Assembly: GCA_032622095.1 (NCBI GenBank) | Contig: CP136066.1 | Coordinates: 41,305,835 to 41,369,834 of the forward strand | Length of the DNA stretch: 64,000 nucleotides | Direction: 5' to 3' | Source of the DNA: Siphonodentalium dalli | Taxonomy: Eukaryota > Mollusca > Scaphopoda > Gadilida > Siphonodentaliidae | Shown here: piece by piece, positions 12,411-23,133 of the stretch | Layout: every line of letters starts with the position of its first letter | Position numbering within the stretch: the stretch's first letter is position 1 | Program-made: the position numbers and the translations under genes | Notes under the pieces: generated by a model | What the model saw: the letters and a program-made list of their open reading frames with translations, nothing else | What the model was told of the DNA's origin: nothing | Databases searched by the model: none

Positions 12411-12898
12411 GTAAGACCTACAGACCTACAACCTATGTCTAAAAACCAGGTAAGACCTACAGACATACAACCTATGTCTAAAAACCAGGTAAGACCTACA
12501 GACATACAACCTATGTCTAAAAACCAGGTAAGACCTACAGACATACAACCTATGTCTAAAAACCAGGTAAGACCTACAGACATATAACCTATGTCTAAAA
12601 ACCAGGTAAGACCTACAGACATACAACCTATGTCTAAAAACCAGGTAAGACCTACAGACATACAACCTATGTCTAAAAACCAGGTAACCCCTACAGACAT
12701 ACAACCTATGTCTAAAAACCAGGTAACACCTACATATTTACTACCTATAATGTCTAAAACCCAGGTAACACCTACATATTTACTACCTATAATGTCTAAA
12801 TCCCATGTAACACCTACATATTTACTACATATAATGTCCAAAAATCAGGTAACACCTACAGACATACAAACTATAATGTCTAAAAGCCAGGTAACACC
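12378..12898 (+). repeat. 39-bp array of copied exon end plus 5' splice site
   Basis: Each unit is ACAGACATACAACCTATGTC, TAAAAACCAG and GTAAGACCT, matching the last ~33 bases of exon 1 (12378-12410) plus its donor. Donor copies lie at 12450, 12489, 12528, 12567, 12606 and 12645, all CAG|GTAAGA; from 12684 on they become GTAACC/GTAACA and units lengthen to about 42 bp. 39 bp is 13 codons, so the exon frame continues as VRPTDIQPMSKNQ repeats until a TAA at 12585-12587. The opposite strand is also open, for 180 codons (12299-12841), because of this periodicity. Confidence 0.95.
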
Positions 12899-13094
12899 TT
12901 CAGATGTTGCTTAACTATTTTGATGTATGTGTTAATCTTATGCCATCATCTCTTGTGTGTAGGCCTATGATGTATGCATAGATGTATTTGTGTATCATGT
13001 GTAATAGAGGGCATGGTACTCGTTGAAATGTAGGCGCTCTGGGCCATCTGGGATAAAGCGCTATATAAATGTTATTTATTATTATTATTATTAT
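12899..13094 (+). mobile_element. SINE or LINE 3' fragment inserted in the 39-bp array
   Basis: A 196-bp insert ending GATAAAGCGCTATATAAATG, then TTATT and (ATT)n, the tail typical of CR1/L2-group LINEs and their SINEs in invertebrates. TAACACC flanks it on both sides (12892-12898 and 13095-13101), as expected of a target-site duplication. No RNA polymerase III boxes were recognised, so it may be a truncated LINE. Confidence 0.75.
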
Positions 13095-13425
13095 TAACAC
13101 CGACAGACAGACAACCTATATGTCTAAAACCAGATAACACATACAGACATACTACCTATAATGACTAAACAGGTAACACTTACAGACATAAAACCTATAT
13201 AATGTCTAAACCTGGTAACACCTAATTATATACAACCTATAATGTCTAAACCTGGTAACACCTACATATATACAACCTATAATGTCTAAACACCAGGTAA
13301 CACCTACATATATACAACCTATAATGTATAAAGACCAGGTAACACCTACATATATACAACCTATAATGTTCAACAAACCAGGTAACACTAACAGGTATAC
13401 AACCTATAATGTCTAAATACCAAAT
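13095..13425 (+). repeat. Distal, diverged part of the 39-bp array
   Basis: Continuation beyond the retroelement: units of ATATACAACCTATAATGTCT and AAACACCAGGTAACACCTAC, 39-45 bp, with GTAACA in place of GTAAGA. More degenerate than the part next to exon 1. Confidence 0.85.
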
Positions 13426-13544
13426 CGAATATCCGAGTATTTCTTCCATCAATACGAAGTGTCCCCCAAGCAAATAGCAAATCAATTATAATATGAAGGA
13501 ACGAAGTGGTCCTGTTAATGTGCGAAATGTGTTAAAGATACTCA

Positions 13545-13948
13545 ATCCGATCAGAGGGTCCCCATATCATCAATATACAACAACAATATTTCTTCAAAAT
13601 ACGTTTTAGTTATCAGAATCGATTAATTGTAACAAAATAATGCTAACCACTGTCAACTATGGTATAAAATTTCCCAAAGCGTGCTATTTAGCAGCATTTT
13701 GTTCAACGAAATATGGCTGTATTATCACTTGAAATTCACGAAATTTAACCGTATTACCACTTGTTTTTTAGAGTTATCCATCTTCATCCGTAATTTTTTA
13801 CCGAGACCACCCATTTGACGGTGTGTTTCTGGGCCACAAACAATTGAAATAACAAACTTATAAAATCGATATCTGATCACTCTGAGCTTTGATGGTAAGT
13901 TCCTCGACTCGATTCAAATATTGTTTACCCCCGAAGCCAAAGAAATAG
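13545..13948 (+). repeat. Dispersed repeat (inverted copy at 24335-24650)
   Basis: GAGGGTCCCCATATCATCA, TTATCAGAATCGATTAATTG, TAACCACTGTCAACTATGG and GAGCTTTGATGGTAAGTTCC are matched in the same order on the opposite strand at 24335-24650. Mobile debris of unknown class. Confidence 0.8.
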
Positions 13949-14169
13949 TAATTTAGGGGTGTTTAATCGGATTGAATACCTTTAATACTGGATATTAGTT
14001 GTTGCAGATCAACTATAATCAAGATGGCTATTAACGTCGTTTTGCAAACTCCATTGCAGCCATTACTCATTTTTTGTCACAAAATATATGTTCTCGAATA
14101 CAGACACCGGCTTTTTCTCAAATAATTTCAAGAATATGTCATTACTCCAAACAAGCATAGAACATCTCA

Positions 14170-14325
14170 AACAGACAGTAAAACATGGATGTTTTCGTAC
14201 GAATATCTTTTGACAAACAGTAAGACATCGGTGTATTCGAATGAATATTTTGACAAACAGTAAAACATGGGTGTTTTCGAATGAATATGTTTGACAAACA
14301 GTAAAACATGGGTGTCTTTGTATGA
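14170..14325. repeat. Short tandem repeat, ~41-bp unit, four copies
   Basis: TGACAAACAGTAAAACATGG followed by GTGTTTTCGAATGAATAT, starting at about 14171, 14211, 14251 and 14292. Short frames on both strands are by-products. Confidence 0.85.
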
Positions 14326-14515
14326 ATATGTGATTAATAAACTCGCGATCGTTGACCATCACCTCAATGTGGGAGATGGTTATGCGATTGTGTCCTTAAA
14401 TAGTGATCGCCATGACTGTGGCCTTACTTATTATATATTAGTGGCAATGAAATCATTCGTCGTCGTGAAACACGAGAAACCCGATTAAGTTTCTTCTCAT
14501 GCAGCCCGGTAACTT

Positions 14516-14720
14516 CACCATCGCGGTTTTCGTCATCACCAACATATTCACCATCGCCATCATGCATCCTTCTCCTCATCCCCATCCCCATCAGGTCATG
14601 TTCACCACATCGTCATCATCCTAATCATCATCATCATCTTCGTCCTCTTATCGTGGTAATCATCATCATCGTCGTCATCGTCGATCACAAACGCAATAAT
14701 CATCATAACACCCAGCATCG
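14516..14720. repeat. CATC-rich low-complexity stretch
   Basis: Irregular CATC/CATCAT/CGTCAT runs, a decayed microsatellite. Confidence 0.75.
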
Positions 14721-14887
14721 TTGTCATCAAGTTGACAAACGGCATTTGTATCCTTCATCCCATTTTCTTCTCTTCTGATTGGCGGAGGTTGCGTCACATG
14801 GCGGGCCGCAAATCACTTTTTACCCTCGAGGGTAACATTTCGACAGTACTGTTGTTGACCGCTCTGTACGGTTGCCCGTAAGTGCCA

Positions 14888-15092
14888 CGGCGAAACAAAC
14901 TTGTCAAAAGTTTGTTTTGCCGTGAATTTTTTACTCACGGCAAAACAAACTTTTCAATCACGGCAGAATAAACTTTTCACTCACGGCAGAATAAACTTTT
15001 CACTCACGGCAAAACATTCTTTTCATCCACGCAAAACAAACTTGTCACTCACGGCAAAATAAACTTTTCACTCACGGCAAAACAAACTTTTC
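14888..15092. repeat. Minisatellite, ~23-bp unit, with an inverted first copy
   Basis: Units of CACTCACGGCAAAATAAACT plus TTT. The first part (CACGGCGAAACAAACTTGTC then AAAAGTTTGTTTTGCCGTG, about 14888-14926) forms a hairpin. Confidence 0.85.
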
Positions 15093-15868
15093 ATATAAAA
15101 CACCTGGTCAGACACCACTTAACTCCAATGGTTAACTTATAAAACACATGGTCAGACTCCCACTTACCTATAATGGTTTACTTATAAAACACATGGTCAG
15201 ACACCCACTTACCTATAATGGTTAACTTATAAAACACATGGTCAGACACCCACTTACCTATAATGGTTCACTTATAAAACACATGGTCAGACACCCACTT
15301 ACCTATAATGGTTAACTTATAAAACACATGGTCAGACACCCACTTACCTATAATTGTTAACTTATAAAACACATGGTCAGACTCCCACTTACCTATAATG
15401 GTTAACTTATAAAACACATTGTCAGACTCCCATGGTCAGACACCCACTTACCTATAATGGTTAACTTATAAAACACATTGTCAGACTCCCATGGTCAGAC
15501 ACACACTTACCTATAATGGTTAACCTATAAAACACCTAGTCAGACACCCACTTATCTATAATGGTTAACCTATAAAACACCTGGTCAGACACCCACTTAC
15601 CTATAATGGTTAACCTATAAAACACCTGGTCAGAACCCATTTACCAATAATGGTTAACTTATAAAACACATGGTCAGACTCCCACTTACCTATAATGGTT
15701 AACCTATAAAACACCTGGTCAGACACCTACTTACCTATAATGGTTAACTAACAAAACACTAACTCTGTCAGATTTGTCACCTGGTCAAACACCCACTTAC
15801 CTATAATGGTTAACTTATAAAACACCTGGTCAGAAACCCACTTAACTCTAATGGTTAACCTATAAAAC
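15093..15868. repeat. Minisatellite, 45-bp unit, ~17 copies
   Basis: Units of GGTCAGACACCCACTTACCT, ATAATGGTTAACTTATAAAA and CACAT. On the minus strand each unit reads CCATTATAG|GTAAGTGGG, a strong 5' splice site consensus, so this array too carries donor-like motifs, but antisense to the cyclase gene. Confidence 0.95.
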
Positions 15869-16022
15869 TGATGTTGATTTTTCAATAATAGTGTGATTAT
15901 AATCTTTGGTATCTATATGCCTAGTTTATATATCATTTAGTTTTGAAATTTATTTACATATCAGAAAACAATGTTAAATTGTTTTGTCTATGTTGCTCTA
16001 ACTGAATGACTGAATTCCTGAA

Positions 16023-16398
16023 GGGCCCTGTGCCAATGCATTCTCTCATATAATTATGCGAGTCGACCATAGGTCGCCTCGCATATATAAGAGAATGCAT
16101 TGGCTTAACACATTAAAAATTATAAAATTGTTAAAGAATGTAAGAAAAATGGTAAAAAGTGTTAAATTTGTTTTTTTTAGGCCAATGCATTCTCTTATAT
16201 ATGCGAGGCGACCTATGGTCGACTCGCATATATAAGATAATGCATTGGCACAGGGCATAACTGTAACTATCACAATGTGGTCAAGGAGCCGGTTCCAATG
16301 ATATCCATATTTGTATGGTTCTATTGAGACAGACCGAATATATTTTAGGCTGTTGAAGCTTTATTTGGCCGGTTTTGGCCGCTTTGTTGGGTAAAGGG
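16023..16398 (-). mobile_element. TTAA-type MITE with two hairpin modules, copy A (truncated)
   Basis: Inverted orientation relative to copies B-D. The outer end TTGTTGGGTAAAGGG is followed by TTAA at 16399-16402; the other outer end is lost just before GGGCCCTGTGCC. Inside are two hairpins built on CCAATGCATTCTCTTATATA / GCGAGTCGACC, facing each other across an AT-rich spacer. Confidence 0.85.
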
Positions 16399-16406
16399 TT
16401 AATCAT

Positions 16407-17137
16407 TCTATACTATAGATAGAATCTCGCATTCAGTTAAACAGTGTACCTAGGAATTGTTTATTATCCATTTGAAGGGATGTTAAGGTGATAACAGCAG
16501 GCGACAGATACATAAAATTGCAGAATGGTTTGTTGAATTTGAACATTTCCTTTGTGATAAGTACTCATCTATGATGCTTTAGTTGTGACATAACTCCATA
16601 TACAATTGCCAATACCCCATTATAATCCCACAACTTGATTCAAACTATATGACTGTCCCAATATATAGAACCCCAATCTCAAATATTCGTGTTCGATTCC
16701 TTAATGAAACCTCACACATCTTACTCCTAGCGAAGACATACACACAATGAACATGGCTCCCAAATATGGTCATGGGAAATGACCATAACGGCAGAACCAA
16801 TCCCGATGTGTATTGCCAAATGCCTCATCTAATATGCATCCCAAATAGTATATAAGAAACAGTCACATCACATCACATCATGCTTTCACTAGACTCATCT
16901 CATCTTGAGGTTCGCACACCTCTCCAGGCATCACCTCACTAGGCATCACCCATTCGGGGGCTTTACTTCGCGGCGACTTGATTGTTACATTTATATACAC
17001 TACTTGTATTCACGACGTATTAAAGACTTGTAACGTATAAAATACAAGTTGTACCTATATCTATGTGTCCATTACATCACATAGTATAGAACAGGTTAAT
17101 ATTTAAATACAAGTGTATTTGTATCCGGATCCGATGT
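16407..17137. other. Intronic, no gene seen
   Basis: Single-copy-looking intron sequence between two MITEs, with CATCACATCACATCATG-like simple sequence near 16860-16960. Confidence 0.5.
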
Positions 17138-17141
17138 TTAA

Positions 17142-17510
17142 CCCTTTACCCAACAAAACGGCCAAAACCGGCCAAATAAAGCTTCAACAGACTAAAATAT
17201 CTTCGGTCTGTCTCAATAGAACCATACAAATATGGATATCATTGGAACCGGCTCCTTGACCACATTGTGATTGTTACAGTTATGCCCTGTGCCAATGCAT
17301 TCTCTTATATATGCGAGTCGACCATAGGTCGCCTCGCATATATAAGAGAATGCATTGGCCTAAAAAAAAAAATTCTACATTCTTTGACAATTTTATCATT
17401 TTTAATATGTGTTAAGCCTATGCATTCTCTTATATATGCGAGGCGACCTATGGTCGACTCGCATATATAAGAGAATGCGTTGGCACAGGGCCGTTCTGTT
17501 GGTTAAAGGG
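17142..17510 (+). mobile_element. TTAA-type MITE with two hairpin modules, copy B
   Basis: TTAA at 17138-17141 and 17511-17514. Ends CCCTTTACCCAACAAAACGG and CCGTTCTGTTGGTTAAAGGG. TTAA targets and CCCTTT termini suit the piggyBac superfamily. No transposase. The right end lies about 20 bp before the acceptor of cyclase exon 2. Confidence 0.88.
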
Positions 17511-17531
17511 TTAATGGTATTTTCGTTCCAG

Positions 17532-17696
17532 CTAAGCTATAAAAGTCTCCGCTCCTCACGGATGTTCACTTCCGAGCAGTCACTTGAGCACGCGTCGGAC
17601 AGCTTAGGGCTATACAAAGGAATCCAAGTCTTCGTCAAAAAGACCAGCGTCACTGACTTCACCCTGGGCCGTGACGTATTGATGGACCTCAAAGCG
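17532..17696 (+). CDS. Guanylate cyclase exon 2: start of kinase homology domain
   Basis: This exon of 55 codons, phase 0 at both ends, begins LSYKSLRSSRMF and runs to LYKGIQVFVKKTSV and GRDVLMDLKA. It corresponds to the N-lobe of the receptor guanylate cyclase pseudokinase. VFVKK occupies the place of the VAIK lysine, and LMDLK the helix-C segment where a Glu is usual but Asp is found. No canonical glycine-rich loop is evident, as is common in this family. The domain binds ATP and transmits the signal to the cyclase; it is not expected to phosphorylate. The acceptor is TTCGTTCCAG at 17522-17531 and the donor GCG|GTAACG at 17697. The 3' end of a TTAA-flanked MITE lies only about 20 bp upstream of the acceptor. 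Confidence 0.9.
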
Positions 17697-18322
17697 GTAA
17701 CGTCACTCCAATATTATAGTCTGATTTATGAATTATAGGTGGAATAATTTAGATGTAAGAGGGAAAACTTATAGTATTAGCCAGGTTCAGACACACGTAC
17801 TTGAAAGTTGAAACTTGTAACGTGTGTTACTATGGTACTACTATGGATATAGACTTCATGTCATGTGATTGTACGGCGCCAAAGCTATACTTTTTGAGAT
17901 ATCGGCCCGACTTGTACAAGAACGTGTAAACAATAATCCGGTTGTCGAGACAAGCTGGTTAAAGTGTCACCGCCGCCTACATGCTTAATTGGATTCAATG
18001 AAAACACTACCTAGCTATTGTTTCAATAATCACAATTGTCCCAGCAATCGAAACTATAATTATCACTGTATATGAATTCCGCACGTATTTTCAAAACGAT
18101 TGTTATTGTACATATCGTAAATAGTTCTTTGCATAAAACAGATTAAATAATGGATAACAAGGGGAGAGAAAAGTTAATATTATTTTCTTCATCACATACT
18201 TCATATTTTAGACTTTTTTATTGTAATTAATATTTGCTTGTGATTAAAGGACACTACTTCATCGCCAATAATTCTGGGATAAACGTACACTGGTTCATTG
18301 GATGTTCATTGGATATTCGGGG

Positions 18323-18380
18323 GATTCGAGCATGAAAACAGTTTGTGTTCAGGTTCACAAACTGTTTTCATGCTCGAATC
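18323..18380. repeat. Perfect hairpin, 25-bp arms
   Basis: GATTCGAGCATGAAAACAGT plus TTGTG, an 8-base loop, then the exact reverse complement. No function is evident. Confidence 0.85.
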
Positions 18381-18979
18381 TTCAGGCACAAAAAGCTAAT
18401 CGAATCCCCACAAAGGCACTTATAGTCGTAATTACATGTCATGCAGTGAGATATCCTTTTTCTTTTCGTGTGTACGTTCCATAGTGTTACTAGGAACAAC
18501 ACCTGAACAATTTCCTGTTAATCGTATCATATTGTATATAATAAACAACTGTCCGTTTGCGCTCGATTGTGTGACACCTGCCTGTGTGGTGGTGCAGTTG
18601 GCGCGCGTCGTCAATCGCAACGTGCTCCACTCAAATGTGTTCACCTTTCATCGGGCGATGCTGATGAATTGTAAATTAGAGTTAGCAGCTCTCGAATATT
18701 TCATGACCATATCACGTCTGGCTATATGTTCCCAAGACATCAAGCTATTGAGCTATCCCAACAGCTCATCTCGAATACAGCAAAAAGAAGATAATATCGA
18801 ACATATTTGTTTTTACAAGGAAATGTTTCGGATTCATATTTCACAACCTCGACAAATGGTAACCGAAACCACTTGAACACATATCTTCTCAATAATCATA
18901 TTTATATTGTGACGAGTTTGATAGTCAGCTAGCAATACATGATACATGTACATATCTCCTTCGTTATCTTGTGTGTATG

Positions 18980-19172
18980 GTTGTTATTTATATAGGAGAA
19001 GCACACAATGAATAAACACTTCGAACTGAGACATCTTGCCGCCATTTTGAAACAAATTATGACGTAGGTTTGTTTATGGTTGAGTTATTTATATAGGTGA
19101 AGCACACAATGAATAAACACTTCGAAATGAGACATATTGGCGCCATTTTCAAGCAAATTATGACGTAGGTTC
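18980..19172. repeat. Two-copy direct repeat, ~97 bp
   Basis: TTATTTATATAGGAGAAGCA, CACAATGAATAAACACTTCG and GCCGCCATTTTGAAACAAAT occur twice in tandem, the second copy ending ~35 bp before exon 3. Confidence 0.85.
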
Positions 19173-19210
19173 CCGCACATGAATAATGCATGATTTACCT
19201 CATCTTTCAG

Positions 19211-19315
19211 ATGAAGGAAATGGCACATGAAAATCTGAATGCGTTTATTGGGGCTTCCGTTGACGTTCATGAAATCCGCACGCTATTCAAATATTGCAAG
19301 AAAGGAAGTCTTCAG
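19211..19315 (+). CDS. Guanylate cyclase exon 3: kinase homology domain, N-lobe
   Basis: This exon of 35 codons, phase 0 at both ends, reads MKEMAHENLNAFIGASVD, then IRTLFKYCKKGSLQ. The pattern H-x-N-L...F-I-G-A followed by an E/K-Y-C-x-x-G-S-L-Q hinge is diagnostic of the receptor guanylate cyclase pseudokinase and joins directly to the exon before (LMDLKA|MKEM). The acceptor follows CATCTTTCAG. The donor is CAG|GTTTGT at 19316, weaker than the donors that seeded arrays elsewhere in this gene. A 97-bp intronic duplication ends about 35 bp upstream of the exon. Confidence 0.9.
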
Positions 19316-19540
19316 GTTTGTTATAATTATTTCCACGAACGTGGCTAGATGTTCTCAGATTGGGGATGTCTAACTTGGGATGTTACAACTGAACCACCCC
19401 TATCTTAAAACAGAACGATATTCCAAGGCTGGGAAATATCATTTGCATCCCCTTTGGTTTAGAATGTTCCAACTAGTATCTCAAGCTTTCCAAATTGTCA
19501 ACCCTTCCATGACTGGAGCTTCCTGAACTTTTGCGAAAAC

Positions 19541-19800
19541 CCTGTGCCAATGCAGGTCGCCTCGCATATATAAGAGAATGCATTGGCCTAACACATTTTA
19601 TAGTATTTATTATAATTGTAAAAAAATGTAAGAAAAATTAAAAAAAGATGATTTTTTTTAAAAGAATGTAAGAAATAATGACAAAAAATGATAAAAATTG
19701 TTAAAGAATGTAAGAAAAAATGATAAAAATTGATATAGAATGTAAAAAAAATATAATGATAAAAAATAATAAAATTGTTAAAGGATATAAGCAAAAATTA
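19541..19800. mobile_element. Fragment of the two-hairpin MITE
   Basis: CCCTGTGCCAATGCAGGTCG then CCTCGCATATATAAGAGAAT and CATTGGCCTAACACATTTTA: one collapsed hairpin module followed by the expanded AT-rich spacer (AATGTAAGAAAAA repeats). Confidence 0.75.
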
Positions 19801-19884
19801 TAAAAAAAATGTTCATCCTAATACCCCAAATTATAGTATGGATGTAAATCATTTTTTCTAAACATGACATGTAGAGGAACTCTA

Positions 19885-20020
19885 ATGAGTCACAATTCAA
19901 TACGAAATTTATTAACAGAGTGCACTAAATTATATTGGAGCCGAGCTTTAGCGAGGTTCTAACCGAATTTAGTGGCCGAGGTTAATAAATTGCGTATAGA
20001 ATTGCGACGAATTTGATATC
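19885..20020. repeat. Foldback (inverted repeat) element
   Basis: GTCACAATTCAATACGAAAT then TTATTAAC pairs with GTTAATAAATTGCGTATAGA then ATTGCGAC, around a GAGCCGAGCTTTAGCGAGG centre. Imperfect arms of about 45 bp. Confidence 0.7.
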
Positions 20021-21349
20021 ACATAATCACATTTAGCAAGCAAAAAACGATCTCGAAACGGCTGGGTTTCAAAATTTTTTATATTGATATCATTATCACA
20101 ACTAATGAGGAAGTAAAATACATTCAAGAACAAAATATAGTTTTAATGTGTCTTTTTGTGTTAACAAAATTGTCACCCATGTTTATCTCATAGTCAACAC
20201 AACATAACCCAACACAAATCGAATATCATCAGTATATTCTAATTGACATAATAATAACGTTCCGACTTGAAATCGGCATCATTGATCCAAGCTCTTACAT
20301 CACTGAGCGTGCCGATAATACACGTGTGTCTTACTAAAATAATACGAGGCTGGGTTTATGGGCTAATTATGATAAAGGTAAGATCTACCCGATTTGGGTC
20401 TTAACCATTTCTTTATTTAATATTCATTGACGAGTAGTTCACATAGGGAATGTTCACATAACAGGTTTGTTGGACTTATTATCTAAACATTTCCCTCCAA
20501 TAAATAGGATTCCTTCTGAACTTGTATTGTCTGGGTTAATCAAAAGTTGTTTAATGAGTACCGAGTTAGTTTGTCTGTTTGCTTATGACCATGTATAGGT
20601 GCCTTGTTTTCAAACAAGATCGATTTCGGTAAAATGTGTCACAGTAGTCAGTAAAGACATTTCTCACAGAGCTATGGTTATGACATGTAATTTCGACATT
20701 TCCTGTATTTATAAAAATACATTATGGTATATGTATGGGTTTGTCGAAAAAAACAAACGTGGGCTGATTTATATGGTTTTAGAAACAGTTTTAAGTGATT
20801 CAGAAAACATTTAAAAATAAATCCTGTGTGGTCCTTGCAGTTTGTTATGAGCAAGTTGAAGTCGTTTACAAATATTATTAAATCAGTTTTGGTGGAATAT
20901 GTGCAAGGGGTTACATTTTATTTTTAATATGTATATCACTGGAAAAATGTTCTTTGGTAGTTTGTGTTAAACAAGTGATGAACCGTCTCACACATATGAT
21001 GTTTACGGGACTGTAAGATATATTGTTATCCCTTACCACATTCTCATCCCTTCTGATTGGCAGAGGGCGTGAGTATAACATGCTTAATTAATCTTGTAAT
21101 TTCAGAAACCATCATCTCTCCTCATTAAAGTGTCCAAAGGGAGATTGTGGTTTCAGTTAGAAATTGATTGATTATCATTGATACTTTGTTTCTATAGCAT
21201 GTGCATATAATAATCTTTCTATATGGGAACGTGGAATCATTAGCTTATTAGTCGCATTTGTCTCATGCGTGGGTCATACTGAATCATCAACACATAATGG
21301 CACAGGTCCATTGTCTCCTGACTTGACCAATCGGGATGACTGAACGTTG
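20021..21349. other. Intronic, no gene seen
   Basis: AT-rich intron sequence. The 71-codon frame at 20599-20814 shows no recognisable feature. Confidence 0.5.
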
Positions 21350-21353
21350 TTAA

Positions 21354-21745
21354 CCCTTTACCCAACAAACCGGCCAAAACCGGCCAAATAAAGCTTCAAC
21401 AGCCTAAAATATCTTCGGTCTGTCTCAATAGAACCATACACATATGGATATCATTGGAACCGGCTCCTTGACCACATTGTGATAGTTACAGTTATGCCCT
21501 GTGCCAATGCATTCTCTTATATATGCGAGTCGACCATAGGTCGCCTCGCATATATAAGAGAATGCATTGGCCTAAAAAAAATCTTTTTTTGACACTTTTT
21601 ACCATTTTTTCTTACATTCTTTAACAATTTTATAATTTTTAATGTGTTAAGCCAATGCATTCTCTTATATATGCGAGGCGACCTATGGTCGACTCGCATA
21701 TATAAGAGAATGCATTGGCACAGGGCCCTTCTGTTGGGTAAAGGG
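21354..21745 (+). mobile_element. TTAA-type MITE with two hairpin modules, copy C (most complete)
   Basis: TTAA at 21350-21353 and 21746-21749. Ends CCCTTTACCCAACAAACCGG and TTCTGTTGGGTAAAGGG. Hairpin modules at about 21500-21571 and 21652-21724 are inverted to one another. Confidence 0.9.
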
Positions 21746-21795
21746 TTAAGTTGAGACAAAGAATAATAGCTTGGATGAGATTCCATGTTCCCAAA

Positions 21796-21891
21796 AGATA
21801 GACATGCTCTCTCACCCAGAGATAGACATGCTCTCTCACCCAGAGATAGACATGCTCTCTCACCCAGAGATAGACATGCTCTCTCACCCAG
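21796..21891. repeat. Perfect tandem repeat, 24 bp x 4
   Basis: AGATAGACATGCTCTCTCAC plus CCAG, four identical copies directly after MITE copy C. Confidence 0.95.
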
Positions 21892-22169
21892 ACTTTCAGA
21901 TAATTTGTAACACATTGATCTCCGTGACTGCTCATAGTTACTCGAATACATTTTAGTTGGAAATAAATAACTGTCATGTTATCTAAGAGTTTTTACTAAG
22001 TGAAAATAAATCTGGGAGTGCTATATATAGTGTGACGTCCACATGACAACAAGCGCGATTTGAATGATGTCATCTTCGTGCACAATATGACATTACGAGT
22101 CGAGCGCGCTAACCACTGGACCAGCGAAATATATGTGTAGAAACCATTACATGACGTTCACTATTGCAG

Positions 22170-22241
22170 GATGTTCTTGAAAACGACAATATTCAGCTTG
22201 ATTGGATGTTCAAGTTCTCCTTCTTGTCCGATGTTGTACAG
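22170..22241 (+). CDS. Guanylate cyclase exon 4: kinase homology domain
   Basis: A short exon of 24 codons, phase 0 at both ends, reading DVLENDNIQLDWMFKFSF and LSDVVQ. The run S-L-Q|D-V-L-E-N-D...L-D-W-M-F across the junction with exon 3 is nearly invariant in receptor guanylate cyclases, so the call is firm despite the length. The acceptor is CTATTGCAG and the donor CAG|GTGAGTAG at 22242. A diverged copy of the donor region lies 148 bp downstream (TGTGCAG|GTGAGTAG at 22390), so a decoy donor of similar strength exists. Confidence 0.9.
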
Positions 22242-22450
22242 GTGAGTAGAGCAGGCTACCGCGTGTATTTGTAGTCCAGAATAGGGTTATAATTCATGGA
22301 ATATCTGGTAGCTGCAGATGAACAGAACACGTCAACACATACAATTGTAGTCCAGAATAGAGTTATTATTCTTGGCAGATCTTGTGCAGGTGAGTAGAAC
22401 GGGTTACCATGTGTACGTTTAGTCCAGAATATAGTTATCCATCTTGGCAG
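22228..22450 (+). repeat. Diverged repeat of the exon 4 donor region
   Basis: GTACAG|GTGAGTAGAGCAGG at 22242 recurs as GTGCAG|GTGAGTAGAACGGG at 22390. The downstream marker GTAGTCCAGAATAGGGTTA recurs at about 22271, 22347 and 22419, giving a ~74-bp unit with three partial copies. Confidence 0.8.
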
Positions 22451-22599
22451 ATATCATGCAGCTTGGAAAATGGCCATTGTGATACAAAGTTTTAATTTGT
22501 TCACACAGCGGAATCCATGAATTGAACACTTACAGTGCTGTTCCTTGCTTTACCATTCATACATACGACGTTTGAGCACGATAGAGAGGTTCCGCTTAC

Positions 22600-22645
22600 A
22601 GCTTGTAGTTTGTAGCTTGTAGCTTGTGGCTTGTAGTTTGTAAGG
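22600..22645. repeat. Short tandem repeat (TTGTAGC)n-like
   Basis: GCTTGTAGTTTGTAGCTTGT and AGCTTGTGGCTTGTAGTTTG, 7-bp period. Confidence 0.7.
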
Positions 22646-23133
22646 TAAATGACAGCAAATCATATTGCAATAATTACAAGTGAATGCGAACATATATGTG
22701 CAATTAGGGAACATCTCGTTATTTCTTTGGCATAAAGAGTGATGTTGCATAAGGGATAACTATTTGGTAGTAACAGTTTAAAGAACTCGTGACAATCTGT
22801 TGAGTTATAAATTATAATTATGAACTATCTATATCCAATATGTACTCGAAAGGAGATGGCTGTGTAATGGCTAAAAACTACAAGGAGAATCTCTCTCTGG
22901 TTGTAGTACGCTTGTGATATAATATACATACTGTCTTCTGGCTGCTATACATAACAGAAGTGGGACTGTTTAAAAGCTACAATGTGGTACATATCATGTA
23001 ACATTGTGTGTTGCATCTGATGGTGTGATTTAACCCTTTCTTTACTAAATGTATTGTCCCATGCAGTTATAAAAGTATACATTGTAATGGTTTATTAGTC
23101 ATCCGGGGGAACAATAAGCAGACGACCAAGTCT

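Larger units (their letters stand above)
17697..19210. other. Intron with small repeats
   Basis: A perfect hairpin sits at 18323-18380 and a 97-bp duplication at 18980-19172. The segment at about 18835-18910 (CACAACCTCGACAAATGGTA...CACTTGAACACATATCTTC) recurs diverged at 36288-36365. A 146-codon frame at 18436-18876 overlaps it and is not called. Confidence 0.5.

Noticed and set aside
12299-12841. 180-codon minus-strand frame with a LDIGCMSVGLTWF period
   Set aside because: Antisense shadow of the 39-bp array, which is open on both strands because its unit is a multiple of three.
18436-18876. 146-codon plus-strand frame
   Set aside because: No recognisable domain, lies within an intron of the cyclase gene, and its end overlaps a dispersed repeat also present at 36.3 kb.
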